A stretch of 64,000 bases of DNA. It comes from an uncultured Pelagibacteraceae bacterium (lineage in GTDB: Bacteria; Pseudomonadota; Alphaproteobacteria; Pelagibacterales; Pelagibacteraceae). Positions 47,780 through 56,722 of this stretch are shown in pieces. Location: contig CACLQI010000005.1 in the NCBI GenBank assembly GCA_902608975.1, forward strand, positions 1 to 64,000, written 5' to 3'. Each line of letters starts with the position of its first letter. The first letter of the stretch is position 1. The notes below the pieces were generated by a model, which did no database searches, was not told the origin of the DNA, and saw only the letters and a list, made by a program, of their open reading frames with translations. A program made the translations under genes and the position numbers.

Positions 47780-48234
47780 TATTTTTTACCCATCTCTTCC
47801 CATTTAAGGCTTGCTCGATTTATATTAGATTTTTTTCTTGCCTGGACCTTAAATTTTTCAAATGCAGTTGGCTCCCAAATTTGAAATGTCTTTCCTTGGC
47901 CAACAAATAACATGCTATTTTTAATTTTAGCATGTTTTAATAGTTTTGATGTTAAAGAAATTCTTCCTTCACTATCAAACTGTAAATTAATACTTTCAGA
48001 CAGTATTGATGTTGCAAAATAATCTTTCTTTTCTTCAAAAGGATTTAAAGCATCAATTGTGTTTGAAATTTTTTCTATTCTGTCTTGTGGCCAAGCTTCT
48101 ATTGATTGATTGTTAAATGATGGATAGCAAACTACTCCATTGTAGCCTAAGTTTGAAAGGTGTGATCTAAAGCTAGCAGGCACAGACACCCTCCCTTTTT
48201 TGTCCAGTTTGTTTTCGTACGTCGATAAAAACAT
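47779..48234 (-). CDS. mraZ: Transcriptional regulator MraZ
   Basis: A 151-aa protein with two AbrB-like MraZ repeats: residues 6-50 (YENKLDKKGRVSVPASFRSHL) and about 75-120 (ESINLQFDSEGRISLTSKLLKHAKI, with VGQGKTFQIWEPTAF). MraZ represses the division cluster it heads by binding TGGGN repeats, and three such repeats lie just upstream at 48263-48287. Length and domain order are normal. Confidence 0.95.
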   Translation of the reverse strand: MFLSTYENKLDKKGRVSVPASFRSHLSNLGYNGVVCYPSFNNQSIEAWPQDRIEKISNTIDALNPFEEKKDYFATSILSESINLQFDSEGRISLTSKLLKHAKIKNSMLFVGQGKTFQIWEPTAFEKFKVQARKKSNINRASLKWEEMGKK

Positions 48235-48262
48235 ATCTCATAAGTTCCCTTATTCCCTTATT

Positions 48263-48287
48263 TGGGAATATATGGGATATTATGGGT
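48263..48287 (+). promoter_or_regulatory. MraZ-type operator: three TGGGN boxes
   Basis: TGGGA at 48263-48267, TGGGA at 48273-48277 and TGGGT at 48283-48287, each separated by exactly 5 nt. This equals the spacing known for MraZ boxes. The array overlaps and follows the -10 region of the mraZ promoter, consistent with autorepression. Confidence 0.8.
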
Positions 48288-48305
48288 TTTCAACCTGTGC
48301 GTCAA
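48277..48305 (-). promoter_or_regulatory. Sigma-70 promoter of the division cluster
   Basis: On the minus strand TTGACG (48300-48305) and TAATAT (48277-48282) are separated by 17 nt. The -10 lies 42 nt ahead of the mraZ ATG and coincides with the spacer between MraZ boxes 2 and 3. No other promoter of this quality was noticed within the following 18 kb of same-strand genes. Confidence 0.75.
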
Positions 48306-48476
48306 TATCTAATTTTAACTTGTTTTTGCTGGTATTTTTGGTTTTTTTAGTTATCCCCAATGAAGATCTATTTTTTGTTAAAACAACTAATTAAAGAAAA
48401 AAAAGAACGAACAATACTCAAGCATGAATCAAAATGTGAACACTGTAATTTAATCTTTTCAAATGTGAATAAAAAT

Positions 48477-48833
48477 GCCAGATAAACTGTAAGCCGGGTT
48501 CTGTCGTTTAAACCTATCATTTATCTAGGCTTAAGATCACTCTTAAGCTCAAGCAACTAACCCTGATGACTAGCCAAAGACAGCTTTTAGTTTTTTTAAC
48601 AATGTCATCTCTACTCAGTCTTGCTCCCAGTGGGGTTTTCCATGCGCTAATTGTTACCAATATAGCCGGTGTGCTCTTACCACACCTTTTCACCCTTGCC
48701 TTGATGAGGCGGTTTATTTTCTGTGGCACTATCCCTGGGGTTGCCCCCGCCAGGCATTACCTGGCACTGTGTCTTTGTAGAGCCCGGACTTTCCTCTTTA
48801 AATTACTTTAAAGCGATAAGTCGTTTATCTGGC
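48477..48833 (-). ncRNA. rnpB: RNase P RNA (bacterial A type)
   Basis: On the minus strand the ends GCCAGATAAAC and GTTTATCTGGC pair (P1). The universally conserved GAGGAAAGTCCGGGCTC follows P1, and near the 3' end lies ACAGAACCCGGCTTAC, its P4 partner. The length of 357 nt fits. The catalytic RNA matures tRNA 5' ends. Any ORF across it is spurious. Confidence 0.97.
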
Positions 48834-48839
48834 ATACAC

Positions 48840-48867
48840 AAAATATGCTTAAATATTTAGTTTTCAA
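48840..48867 (-). promoter_or_regulatory. Probable rnpB promoter
   Basis: TTGAAA (48862-48867) and TATTTT (48840-48845) with 16-nt spacing. The -10 ends 6 nt before the mature 5' end of the RNase P RNA. Confidence 0.5.
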
Positions 48868-48886
48868 GTAAATAATAGATATATTT

Positions 48887-49603
48887 CTATGCCAAATTTT
48901 TGCTTATTAACAAGCATTCTTGATCAATTTTACCATTGATAAGCTGAGGTCTAAATCTTCTTTGAAAGGCTTTTATAAGAAGTTTTTCGTTTTGATTCTT
49001 ATAATTTTTAGAATACCCAATTTTATATAAATAAGTAAAAAATTTATTCTCTAATATTTTATTACATTTTTTATTTCTATATTTATTCAATTCTTTTTTT
49101 GTTAAATTGTGCCAAAAACCTATTTTTTTTTTCGCCAAATATTCCCACGGAAATTTTTCTCCCGGATCTTTTTTCCTAAGTGGAGCTACATCTGAATGAC
49201 CTAAAATATTTTTTTTATTTATTTTGTATTTTTTTATTAAAAATCTACATAAATATATTAAAGAGTTGATTTGTTTTAATGAAAATTTTTTATAACCAAA
49301 ATCATGGCCGGGATTACTTATTTCTATTCCAATAGAATTTTTATTTAAAAAATTATATTTTTTCCAAGCTGAAACTCCTGCGTGCCAAGCAACGTACAAA
49401 TCAGGTACAAAAATAACTATTTTTCCATTATTTTTAATTAAATAATGACTTGCAACTTCAGATTGAACATTTGTTAATCTTTGGATTGCTCTTTTTTCAC
49501 TCTTCATTCCAGTGTAGTGAAAAACCAAAAATTTTATGCTTTTTTTCGACCTTTTTTTTATATTAAAATTTGGCGAATAGTTTATTCTTGCATTTAAAAG
49601 CAT
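48887..49603 (-). CDS. ampD: N-acetylmuramoyl-L-alanine amidase (AmpD-like)
   Basis: 238 aa: an Amidase_2 zinc amidase domain (residues about 23-165) with ligands in LVFHYTGM and LGHSDVAPLRKKDPGEKFPW, then a C-terminal region resembling a peptidoglycan-binding domain (YKNQNEKLLIKAFQRRFRP). No signal peptide is seen, so a cytosolic muropeptide-recycling role is plausible. It is divergent from mlaA. Confidence 0.88.
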   Translation of the reverse strand: MLLNARINYSPNFNIKKRSKKSIKFLVFHYTGMKSEKRAIQRLTNVQSEVASHYLIKNNGKIVIFVPDLYVAWHAGVSAWKKYNFLNKNSIGIEISNPGHDFGYKKFSLKQINSLIYLCRFLIKKYKINKKNILGHSDVAPLRKKDPGEKFPWEYLAKKKIGFWHNLTKKELNKYRNKKCNKILENKFFTYLYKIGYSKNYKNQNEKLLIKAFQRRFRPQLINGKIDQECLLISKNLA

Positions 49604-49662
49604 AAGTATTAATTAGTAAATTTGTATTAAAAATAATGTTATTATACACATACTTTATTAAA

Positions 49663-50424
49663 ATGAAAAAAATTTTGATTATATCTTTATTTGCCTTTTG
49701 TATGGCTTTTACTGCAAGTGCTGATAATAGTGATCCAACGAATATTAAAGATTGCTCAGAAGGTTTTAATAGAGCAAGTTTTAAATTTAATCAAGGTTTA
49801 GATAAAGCTATTTTACGACCAGTTGCAATAGGTTATAGAAAGCTACCAAGTGGTATAAGAACAATAACTAGCAATTTTCTTAACAACCTTTCAAACTTAG
49901 TTACAATACCAAACAATGCTCTTCAAGGAGACCTGAATAAAGCAGGAACAAATCTAGCAAGATTAGGTATAAACTCTACTGTCGGAATATTGGGATTGTT
50001 TGATGTGGCAAAGGGTATGGGATTTGAAAAATATGAAAAAGAAGACTACGGACAAACATTTGGGGTAATGGGTTCTGGGCCTGGATGTTATTTGGTTTTG
50101 CCAATTCTAGGTTCTTCTACTGCAAGAGATGCTTTGGGAACGGTAGTAGGAATGTTTGGTGGCGATCCTTGGTATAATGTTACAGTAAAAAATAATACTC
50201 ATTATTTTAAAGATTCTGATTACTATATAAGCAAAGGAACTAGTGGAGTTGATTTTAGAGCAAAAAATTTAGAAGCAATAGATAATTTAGAGGAAAACTC
50301 AATGGATTTTTATGCGTCGGTAAAAAGCTTATATCTGCAAGACAGACAGCAAAAAATATTAAATTCAAAACAAACAACGGAAACCCAGGATGATAGCGAC
50401 TGGGACGAAGTAAGCTCAGATTAA
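49663..50424 (+). CDS. mlaA: MlaA (VacJ) outer-membrane lipid-asymmetry protein
   Basis: A 253-aa protein after the start chosen here (ATG 49663, MKKILIISLFAFCMAFTASA signal peptide; the frame opens nine codons earlier). The MlaA core is evident: EGFNRASFKFNQGLDKAILRPVAIGYRKLP, FLNNLSNLVTIPNNALQGD, and GSGPGCYLVLPILGSSTARDALG. It removes misplaced phospholipids from the outer leaflet. A convincing lipobox is missing, unlike E. coli MlaA. mlaC follows 13 nt later. Confidence 0.92.
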   Translation: MKKILIISLFAFCMAFTASADNSDPTNIKDCSEGFNRASFKFNQGLDKAILRPVAIGYRKLPSGIRTITSNFLNNLSNLVTIPNNALQGDLNKAGTNLARLGINSTVGILGLFDVAKGMGFEKYEKEDYGQTFGVMGSGPGCYLVLPILGSSTARDALGTVVGMFGGDPWYNVTVKNNTHYFKDSDYYISKGTSGVDFRAKNLEAIDNLEENSMDFYASVKSLYLQDRQQKILNSKQTTETQDDSDWDEVSSD

Positions 50425-50437
50425 TCCTTAAATATCA

Positions 50438-51037
50438 ATGTATTTAAAAAAGAAAATCTATTTAATAATTATTTTATTTTTATTTTTTATTCCCATACAA
50501 AACTCATACTCTATAGAGCCAAATATTTTTGTTCAGTCTACAGTTAATAGAGCTTCAGCCATACTAAGCAATGATCTTTCAAAGGAAGAAAAAATTGAAA
50601 AACTTAAAGAAGTTGCATTAGAAACGGTTGATATTAAAGGAATAGGTTTTTACACACTTGGAAAACACAGAAAAACATTAAACGATCAGCAAAAAAAAGA
50701 ATACTCTCAACTTTTCAATAAATATTTTCTAAAGAGTTTTTCAAGTAGATTAGCTGAATATTCAAATCCTAAAATTGACGTAAATTCACAAGAAAAAATA
50801 AGTGAAAAATATACAATCGTAACAAGTACATTGATTGGTACTAATGAAAGACCAGAAGTTAAAATTGATTGGAGGATTTATACAAAAAATCCAGAGAAAC
50901 CTTTAATAAGAGATTTAATTATAGAAGGTCTTAGTCTCGCAAGAACTCAAAAAGAAGAGTTTAACTCAATTATTCAAAGTAATGATGGAGATATAAATGC
51001 ACTCTTCGCTAGTTTAAAAGAATTTATTAATAAGTAG
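50438..51037 (+). CDS. mlaC: MlaC-type periplasmic phospholipid carrier
   Basis: A 199-aa protein with a signal peptide (residues 1-25). The Ttg2/MlaC fold shows in VDIKGIGFYTLGKHRKTLNDQQKKEYSQLFNKYFLKSFSSRL and the strand-rich second half ending in LIIEGLSLARTQKEEFNSII. It ferries phospholipid between MlaA and the inner-membrane Mla complex. The mlaA-mlaC pair forms a likely operon; the mlaFED genes are not in the window. Confidence 0.92.
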   Translation: MYLKKKIYLIIILFLFFIPIQNSYSIEPNIFVQSTVNRASAILSNDLSKEEKIEKLKEVALETVDIKGIGFYTLGKHRKTLNDQQKKEYSQLFNKYFLKSFSSRLAEYSNPKIDVNSQEKISEKYTIVTSTLIGTNERPEVKIDWRIYTKNPEKPLIRDLIIEGLSLARTQKEEFNSIIQSNDGDINALFASLKEFINK

Positions 51038-51040
51038 ATT

Positions 51041-51117
51041 TGGTGGGCCCGCCAGGACTCGAACCTGGGACCAATACATTATGAGTGTACTGCTCTAACC
51101 AACTGAGCTACAGGCCC
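51041..51117 (-). tRNA. tRNA with CAT anticodon (Ile2 or Met)
   Basis: A full cloverleaf on the minus strand: acceptor GGGCCTG/CGGGCCC, D-arm GCTC...GAGC, anticodon loop CTCATAA, T-arm CCAGG-TTCGAGT-CCTGG, encoded CCA. The acceptor/D-arm start GGGCCTGTAGCTCAG and the CTCATAA loop resemble isoleucine tRNAs with a lysidine-modified CAT anticodon. Elongator Met cannot be excluded by eye. Confidence 0.93.
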
Positions 51118-51178
51118 AAAATTAGATATTTATTTACAACATATCTTAACACTAATCAATTTAAGATAAATTTTTTTA

Positions 51179-51253
51179 TGGTGGGCCGTGTTGGTTACGC
51201 TCCAACTACCCCTGCAATGTCAATGCAGTACTCTACTATTGAGCTAACGGCCC
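51179..51253 (-). tRNA. tRNA-Val (GAC) with unusual D- and T-loops
   Basis: A minus-strand cloverleaf of 75 nt: acceptor GGGCCGT/ACGGCCC, anticodon stem CTGCA/TGCAG with loop TTGACAT (anticodon GAC), T-stem GTTGG/CCAAC, encoded CCA. The D-loop AATAGTA lacks the usual GG, and the T-loop is AGCGTAA instead of TTCRANN. All stems pair, so it looks functional but atypical. Confidence 0.9.
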
Positions 51254-51255
51254 AA

Positions 51256-53100
51256 TTAACTTTCCAAGAAACTTTTTAGCTGTTTTGACCTACTTGGATG
51301 TTTTAATTTTCTAAGAGCTTTAGCTTCTATTTGTCTTATTCTTTCTCTGGTAACTGAAAACTGCAATCCAACTTCTTCCAATGTATGATCTGTGTTCATC
51401 CCAACTCCAAACCTCATTCTTAAAACTCTTTCTTCTCTTGGTGTTAAAGTAGATAATATTTTTGTTGTAGCTTCACTTAAGTTTGATTTAATTGCTTGTT
51501 CTAGTGGAGCTAAAGCTTTTGTATCTTCTATAAAATCACCTAAACTGCTATCTTCTTCGTCACCAACAGGTTTTTCTAATGACACGGGTTCTTTAGAAAT
51601 TTTTAAAACTTTCCTTACTTTTTCTAAAGGCATTCTCAATTTTTTGGCTAACTCTTCGGGTGTTGCCTCTCTTCCAAATTCACTCAAAATTAATCTTTGG
51701 GTTCTAACTATTTTATTAATTGTTTCAATCATATGAACGGGAATTCTTATTGTTCTAGCTTGATCTGCAATTGATCTTGTTATTGCTTGCCTTATCCACC
51801 AAGTTGCATATGTTGAAAATTTATAACCTCTTCGATATTCAAACTTATCTACCGCCTTCATTAAACCAATATTACCTTCTTGAATTAGATCTAAAAATTG
51901 CAATCCTCTATTTGTATATTTTTTCGCGATAGAGATTACCAGCCTTAAATTAGCTTCAACCATTTCTTTTTTTGCAATTCTAGACTCTTTTTCTCCTTTT
52001 TGTATTCTGCTAACTAGCTTTTTAAAATCTGTTACTGAAATTCCAAGTTTATGGCTAATCTCAACTAATCTATCCCTTATATTTTTAAATTCATTTTTAT
52101 TTTTTTGAAAGAAATTTTTCCAAGCTTGATTAGTATCTAGAAAGGATTTTAAATTTGGATTAATTTCATTTCCAACATAAAATTTTATAAATTCATTTCT
52201 TTGAATTTTATTTTCTAACGCTAGTCTTAAAAGATTTCCCTCTAAAGAAATAATTTTTTTATTTTCAATATAATGTTTTTGAACTAGTTCCTCTAATATA
52301 GAAGGAGATAATTGAAGTGATTTTATATTCTCAAGTATATTTGCAACAATTTTTTGATAATTTTTTTCTTTCGAATTTGAAAAACTAACTGATTTTAAAA
52401 TACAGTCTAATTTTTCTTTTTGATATTTTGTTAACTTTAAATAATCTTTTGTTAAAGTATTTACAGTTTCTAAAACTTTTGGTTTAATTTCGCTCTCCAT
52501 GGCAGCAAGAGTTGGGTTAAACTCATCATCAGATTCGTCTCTGGTTTCATTGTCTTCTTCTAATTTTTCTTTTTCATCATTTTCTACTGGATTTTTTTGC
52601 TTTGTAGATGAACTATTTGATTCATCTTCCATATAATTTGTATCTATATCAATTATTTCTCTAACTAAAATTTCGTCATTTTGAAGCTTGGTATTCCACT
52701 CATAAAGTTGCTGCGCTGTAATTGGGCTTTGAGATAATGCATTTAACATGACATCTTTTCCAGCTTCTATTCTTTTTGCAATTGCAATTTCCCCCTCTCT
52801 AGAAAGTAATTCAACACCACCCATCTCTCTAAGGTACATTCGTATAGGGTCATCACTTTTCTCAACTGTTTTTCCATCTTCTTTTGAAGAAGTTTCTTTT
52901 TTTCTTAGAACTTTGAAATCTGATTTTTTTTCTACTAAAGTTATTTTTTCATCAAGCATATGTATAAATGCTTGCTCGAGATTATCACCGCTGAGGTTTC
53001 TTTTGCCTAAAGCCTTACTTAGCTCTTCGTAGGTTATAAAACCTCTATGGACACCTCTGCCCATTAATCTCGCAAATGATTTTGTAATAATTCTTTCCAC
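51256..53100 (-). CDS. rpoD: Primary sigma factor RpoD (sigma-70)
   Basis: About 614 aa. Region 1.1 ([14 protein letters not shown]), region 1.2 ([30 protein letters not shown]), an acidic non-conserved insert, region 2 ([57 protein letters not shown]), region 3, and region 4 with the [30 protein letters not shown]. The start is uncertain. The frame opens with TTG at 53136; I chose GTG at 53100, because region 1.1's first helix would be cut by the ATG at 53064. It follows dnaG on the same strand. Confidence 0.95.
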   Translation of the reverse strand: MERIITKSFARLMGRGVHRGFITYEELSKALGKRNLSGDNLEQAFIHMLDEKITLVEKKSDFKVLRKKETSSKEDGKTVEKSDDPIRMYLREMGGVELLSREGEIAIAKRIEAGKDVMLNALSQSPITAQQLYEWNTKLQNDEILVREIIDIDTNYMEDESNSSSTKQKNPVENDEKEKLEEDNETRDESDDEFNPTLAAMESEIKPKVLETVNTLTKDYLKLTKYQKEKLDCILKSVSFSNSKEKNYQKIVANILENIKSLQLSPSILEELVQKHYIENKKIISLEGNLLRLALENKIQRNEFIKFYVGNEINPNLKSFLDTNQAWKNFFQKNKNEFKNIRDRLVEISHKLGISVTDFKKLVSRIQKGEKESRIAKKEMVEANLRLVISIAKKYTNRGLQFLDLIQEGNIGLMKAVDKFEYRRGYKFSTYATWWIRQAITRSIADQARTIRIPVHMIETINKIVRTQRLILSEFGREATPEELAKKLRMPLEKVRKVLKISKEPVSLEKPVGDEEDSSLGDFIEDTKALAPLEQAIKSNLSEATTKILSTLTPREERVLRMRFGVGMNTDHTLEEVGLQFSVTRERIRQIEAKALRKLKHPSRSKQLKSFLES

Positions 53101-53168
53101 AATAAATATAAGTCTGGAAGACTTATATAATGACAATTTTAAAAAAATCTACGTTTAATTTGAATGAT

Positions 53169-54944
53169 TTAGTTGATATTTTGTAATTTTTTTAACTCTC
53201 TAATTTCATTAAAGGTACTCTCACTAAGGTCTTTAGAAAATTTCGATTCTAACTCTTCTATTCTATATTCTAACTCATAGTTCTTTAAATCTCTTTTGAT
53301 CTCTTCTAATAACTCTAACACTTGTTGCTCATCATTTTTATTATTATTTAAAATATGTTTAATAGACGCAAATTTGAAAATTTTATCTATTAATTGCTTG
53401 TCTATTAGTAAGTCATCTATTTTCAAATTATTTTTATTTTTTAATTCTTGTAAAACTCTTTCTAAAACTAATTTATTTTCATTGGTAAAAAATTTTATAT
53501 TTTCAATCAAATGTATATTTAAATTAAAAATGTTAAGATTATTCAATACAATATATAAAAGAGAAAACTCTTTTAGTTCTACTGGGCTTAAAGATTTACT
53601 TTCGTTAAAATATTTTTGTGTAGTTTTTAATGATTTTTCCTTTTTATAATAAATGTTTTTTTTTCTAAAGCTTGAATGGGGAGTTAATGAAGAAATCTGC
53701 TCTAAAAAGAATTCCAAAACGTATTTTTTAATAAAATTATCTTTTATAGTGTTTGCAATACTTCTTAATGTTTTTTCGAAAACAGCCATTGAAGATGGAT
53801 CATCATTAGTCTCTTTAATGTAATGTTTAAAAATAAACTTGTGTATTGGTACTTTGTTTTCTTTTGTAAATTTTATGAAAGTATCCTTGCCATTTTTATT
53901 GGCAAAACTATCTGGGTCTTCTTTATCTGGTAAAAATAAAAAAGAAATTTTTTTTTCGGGCTTTAATTCTTTAATAGAGCTTTCCGCTGCTCTTAAAGCT
54001 GCCTTATAACCGCTCTCGTCTCCATCAAAACAAATAATTATATCATCAAAGAACTGATTCAAAATTGATATTTGTCTCTCTGTAAGTGAGGTTCCTAGGT
54101 TTGCAACAACATTTTCAATTCCATTTTTACTTAACCCAACAACATCCATATACCCCTCAACAAGATAAACGTGGTCTATTTTATTTGATAGTTTTCTTGC
54201 TAAATCTAAATTATATAAATTAGAACCTTTTTTAAAAAAAAGAGTTTCAGGAGAATTTATATATTTTGCTAAATAATTTTTTTCTTGGAATGTCCTTCCC
54301 CCAAGTGCTATTGGTTGTCCAGATATATTATTTATAGGAAAAATTATTCTGTCTCTAAATCTTTCAACAAAAATTTTATTTTTTTCATCAAAATAAAAAA
54401 GTCCACTTTCTATTAAAACTTTTTCGCTGAATTGGTTTTTAAGTTTTTCATAAAAACTTGGTTTTCTTTTTACATAACCAATTTTAAATTTTTTCACTTC
54501 TTCTTTTGAAAGATTTCTTCTTTTTAAATATTCTCGAGCTATACCTGCATCTTCATTTTTTAAAATTTCTTCGTGATAAAACTGAACATACTGATTATAA
54601 ATTGAAATATATTCTTTCCATCGTTTTTCTCTTTCTTCATCTTGTTTTGAAAATGTGTAAGGACGCATGCCAGCTAAATTAGCTAAAAATTTTACAGCTT
54701 CGCCAAACTTAAGATTTTGGGTTTTCATGACAAAATCAAATATATTTCCATGTTCTGATGTTGCAAAACAATGATAAAATTCTTTTTCATCATTAACCGT
54801 AAACGATGGTGTTTTTTCTGTTTTAAAAGGAGACAAACCTACAAATTCTTTTCCCCTTTTTTTTAAATTTACATTTCTTGACACAACTGTAGAAACTTTT
54901 AAACGTGTTTTTATTTCATCTAAATATTCTTTTGGATACTTCAT
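53169..54944 (-). CDS. dnaG: DNA primase DnaG
   Basis: 591 aa. The N-terminal region aligns with the CHC2 zinc ribbon, but only one of four ligands remains (LSPFK.EKTPSF...YHCFAT instead of CPFH...CxxC). The catalytic core is intact: LVEGYMDVVGL and FDGDESGYKAAL are the TOPRIM acidic motifs. The C-terminal DnaB-interacting region is helical and divergent. It lies between a YqeY-like gene and rpoD, echoing the dnaG-rpoD macromolecular-synthesis operon. Confidence 0.93.
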   Translation of the reverse strand: MKYPKEYLDEIKTRLKVSTVVSRNVNLKKRGKEFVGLSPFKTEKTPSFTVNDEKEFYHCFATSEHGNIFDFVMKTQNLKFGEAVKFLANLAGMRPYTFSKQDEEREKRWKEYISIYNQYVQFYHEEILKNEDAGIAREYLKRRNLSKEEVKKFKIGYVKRKPSFYEKLKNQFSEKVLIESGLFYFDEKNKIFVERFRDRIIFPINNISGQPIALGGRTFQEKNYLAKYINSPETLFFKKGSNLYNLDLARKLSNKIDHVYLVEGYMDVVGLSKNGIENVVANLGTSLTERQISILNQFFDDIIICFDGDESGYKAALRAAESSIKELKPEKKISFLFLPDKEDPDSFANKNGKDTFIKFTKENKVPIHKFIFKHYIKETNDDPSSMAVFEKTLRSIANTIKDNFIKKYVLEFFLEQISSLTPHSSFRKKNIYYKKEKSLKTTQKYFNESKSLSPVELKEFSLLYIVLNNLNIFNLNIHLIENIKFFTNENKLVLERVLQELKNKNNLKIDDLLIDKQLIDKIFKFASIKHILNNNKNDEQQVLELLEEIKRDLKNYELEYRIEELESKFSKDLSESTFNEIRELKKLQNIN

Positions 54945-54946
54945 AA

Positions 54947-55408
54947 TTATTTATTTAATAACTCTTTAAGTAGGGAACCAGCTTTAGCAAAATCTAAATT
55001 ATCCGAATAATTTTTCTTTAGCTCACCCATCACTTTGCCTATATCTTTTATTGAATTTGCTCCTAGAGAATTAACTAATTCAGAACAAATTTTCTTTGTC
55101 TCTTCTTCTGTTAATTGTTTGGGTAAAAAACTTGATAAAATATCATGCTCTTTTTGCTCTACTTCTAATAAGTCTTGTCTGTTATTTTTTTTATAAATAT
55201 CTATCGACTCAACTCTCTGCTTAATCATTTTTTTTAACAGTTTTTTAATATCAGTATCGTCAGTCTCTTTCTTATCTGGTCCAGAGCGATTGGAAATATC
55301 TAGATCTTTTATACCTGATAGTATTAACCTATAGGTTGATATCTCGGCTTTGTCTTTATTTTTTAAAGAATTTTGATAGCTATTATTGATTTCATCTTTT
55401 AATGACAT
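54947..55408 (-). CDS. GatB/YqeY-family protein
   Basis: A 153-aa helical protein with the YqeY pattern: RLILSGIKDLDI, then LKKMIKQRVESIDIYKKNNRQDLLEVEQKEHDILSSFLPKQL, and the C-terminal GKVMGELKKNYSDNLDFAKAGSLLKELL. It resembles the tRNA-binding tail of GatB. The function is not firmly established. It commonly precedes dnaG in alphaproteobacteria, as here (2 nt gap), divergent from carA. Confidence 0.9.
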   Translation of the reverse strand: MSLKDEINNSYQNSLKNKDKAEISTYRLILSGIKDLDISNRSGPDKKETDDTDIKKLLKKMIKQRVESIDIYKKNNRQDLLEVEQKEHDILSSFLPKQLTEEETKKICSELVNSLGANSIKDIGKVMGELKKNYSDNLDFAKAGSLLKELLNK

Positions 55409-55475
55409 TTTTTTAATCTACTTTAAAGATAATGCTGTTCAAAAGAAAATTTTTTAATTTTTCCACATTAGATCG

Positions 55476-55504
55476 TTGCGGTAATTAAGGTTTTATTGTA
55501 TTAA
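55476..55504 (+). promoter_or_regulatory. Probable promoter of carAB
   Basis: TTGCGG (55476-55481) and TATTAA (55499-55504) with 17-nt spacing, about 21 nt upstream of the chosen carA start. No attenuator or PyrR-type hairpin is visible in the short leader. Confidence 0.45.
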
Positions 55505-55525
55505 CCTTTAACTCATGAGTTGTAA

Positions 55526-56722
55526 TTGAAGAAAAAAGCAAAAAAAAATAACTCAAAAAAAATCTCTAGGATTCATACAGGCGTTTTGGTTCTTGAAAAC
55601 AGAACAGTGTTTAAGGGTATAGGTATAGGCTACCAAGGCACAGCAACTGGAGAGGTGTGTTTCAATACATCTTTAACTGGTTACCAAGAAATTATTTCTG
55701 ATCCTTCGTATGCTGGGCAAATAATTAACTTTACCTTTCCTCACATAGGCAATGTGGGTACCAATAAAGATGATCATGAATCCAATAAAATATGGACAAA
55801 AGGAGTAATTTTTAATTCAGAGATTACAAACCCTTCAAACTATAGATCTTTAGAAAATTTAGATTTGTGGCTAAAAAAAAATAAAGTTGTTGGGATAACA
55901 GGTTTAGATACTAGAAGTTTAACTAATTTGATTAGAGATAAAGGTGCACCCAAAGGAACAATTTCTTTATCGAAAAATGGAAAATTCAATATTAGTAAAT
56001 TAGTGAATTTAACCACGAAGTGGAATGGTTTAAAAAATTTAGATTTAGCAGAAAAAGTAACAACAAAAAAAAATTATATATGGAATGGGTTTAAAACTTG
56101 GAAAAAAGAAAGTGGATATATAAAAAATAAGACTAAATCGCTTAATGTTGTTGCTGTAGACTATGGAATAAAAAAAAATATTTTAAGATATTTTTCAGAT
56201 TTTAACTGTAAAGTTAATATCGTTTCATGCAAAACCAGTGTTGAAAAAATACTAAAGTTAAAGCCAAATGGTATTTTTTTATCTAATGGACCTGGTGACC
56301 CTGCCGCAACAGGAAAATATGCAATTGGAATAATAAAAGAACTAATAAAAAAAAATTTACCTGTTTTTGGAATATGCTTAGGCCATCAAATATTAGGCTT
56401 AGCACTCGGAGCAAAAACAAAAAAAATGAAACTAGGCCATCGAGGAGCAAATCACCCTGTAAAAAATTTAATTAAAAATAAAGTTGAAATTACTAGCCAA
56501 AATCATGGTTTTGAAATAGTTAGAGAAAATTTACCAAAAAATATTCAGATAACTCACACATCCTTATTTGATAATAGTATTGAGGGAATTAGATTAAAAG
56601 ATAAACCTGTATTCTCTGTTCAATATCATCCCGAATCTAATCCTGGACCTCAAGACAGTGTTTATTTATTTCAAGAATTTATTAACAGTATGAAGAAAAA
56701 TGCCAAAAAGAAAAGATCTTAA
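55526..56722 (+). CDS. carA: Carbamoyl-phosphate synthase small subunit
   Basis: A 398-aa glutaminase subunit. N-terminal CPSase domain ([39 protein letters not shown]) and C-terminal class I amidotransferase with nucleophile Cys in [15 protein letters not shown] and His/Glu in [10 protein letters not shown]. The only start compatible with the full N-terminus is TTG at 55526; the ATG just upstream is followed by an early stop. It feeds ammonia to CarB for arginine and pyrimidines. It overlaps carB by 23 nt. Confidence 0.94.
   Translation: MKKKAKKNNSKKISRIHTGVLVLENRTVFKGIGIGYQGTATGEVCFNTSLTGYQEIISDPSYAGQIINFTFPHIGNVGTNKDDHESNKIWTKGVIFNSEITNPSNYRSLENLDLWLKKNKVVGITGLDTRSLTNLIRDKGAPKGTISLSKNGKFNISKLVNLTTKWNGLKNLDLAEKVTTKKNYIWNGFKTWKKESGYIKNKTKSLNVVAVDYGIKKNILRYFSDFNCKVNIVSCKTSVEKILKLKPNGIFLSNGPGDPAATGKYAIGIIKELIKKNLPVFGICLGHQILGLALGAKTKKMKLGHRGANHPVKNLIKNKVEITSQNHGFEIVRENLPKNIQITHTSLFDNSIEGIRLKDKPVFSVQYHPESNPGPQDSVYLFQEFINSMKKNAKKKRS

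Noticed and set aside
48517-48811. ORFs on both strands inside 48517-48811
   Set aside because: They lie entirely within the RNase P RNA gene.
51085-51279. Plus-strand ORF spanning the two tRNAs
   Set aside because: It is antisense to both tRNAs and to the rpoD end, with no ribosome site.
55515-55529. ATG at 55515 as the carA start
   Set aside because: It meets a stop codon after three sense codons. The TTG at 55526 is in frame with the full CarA sequence.
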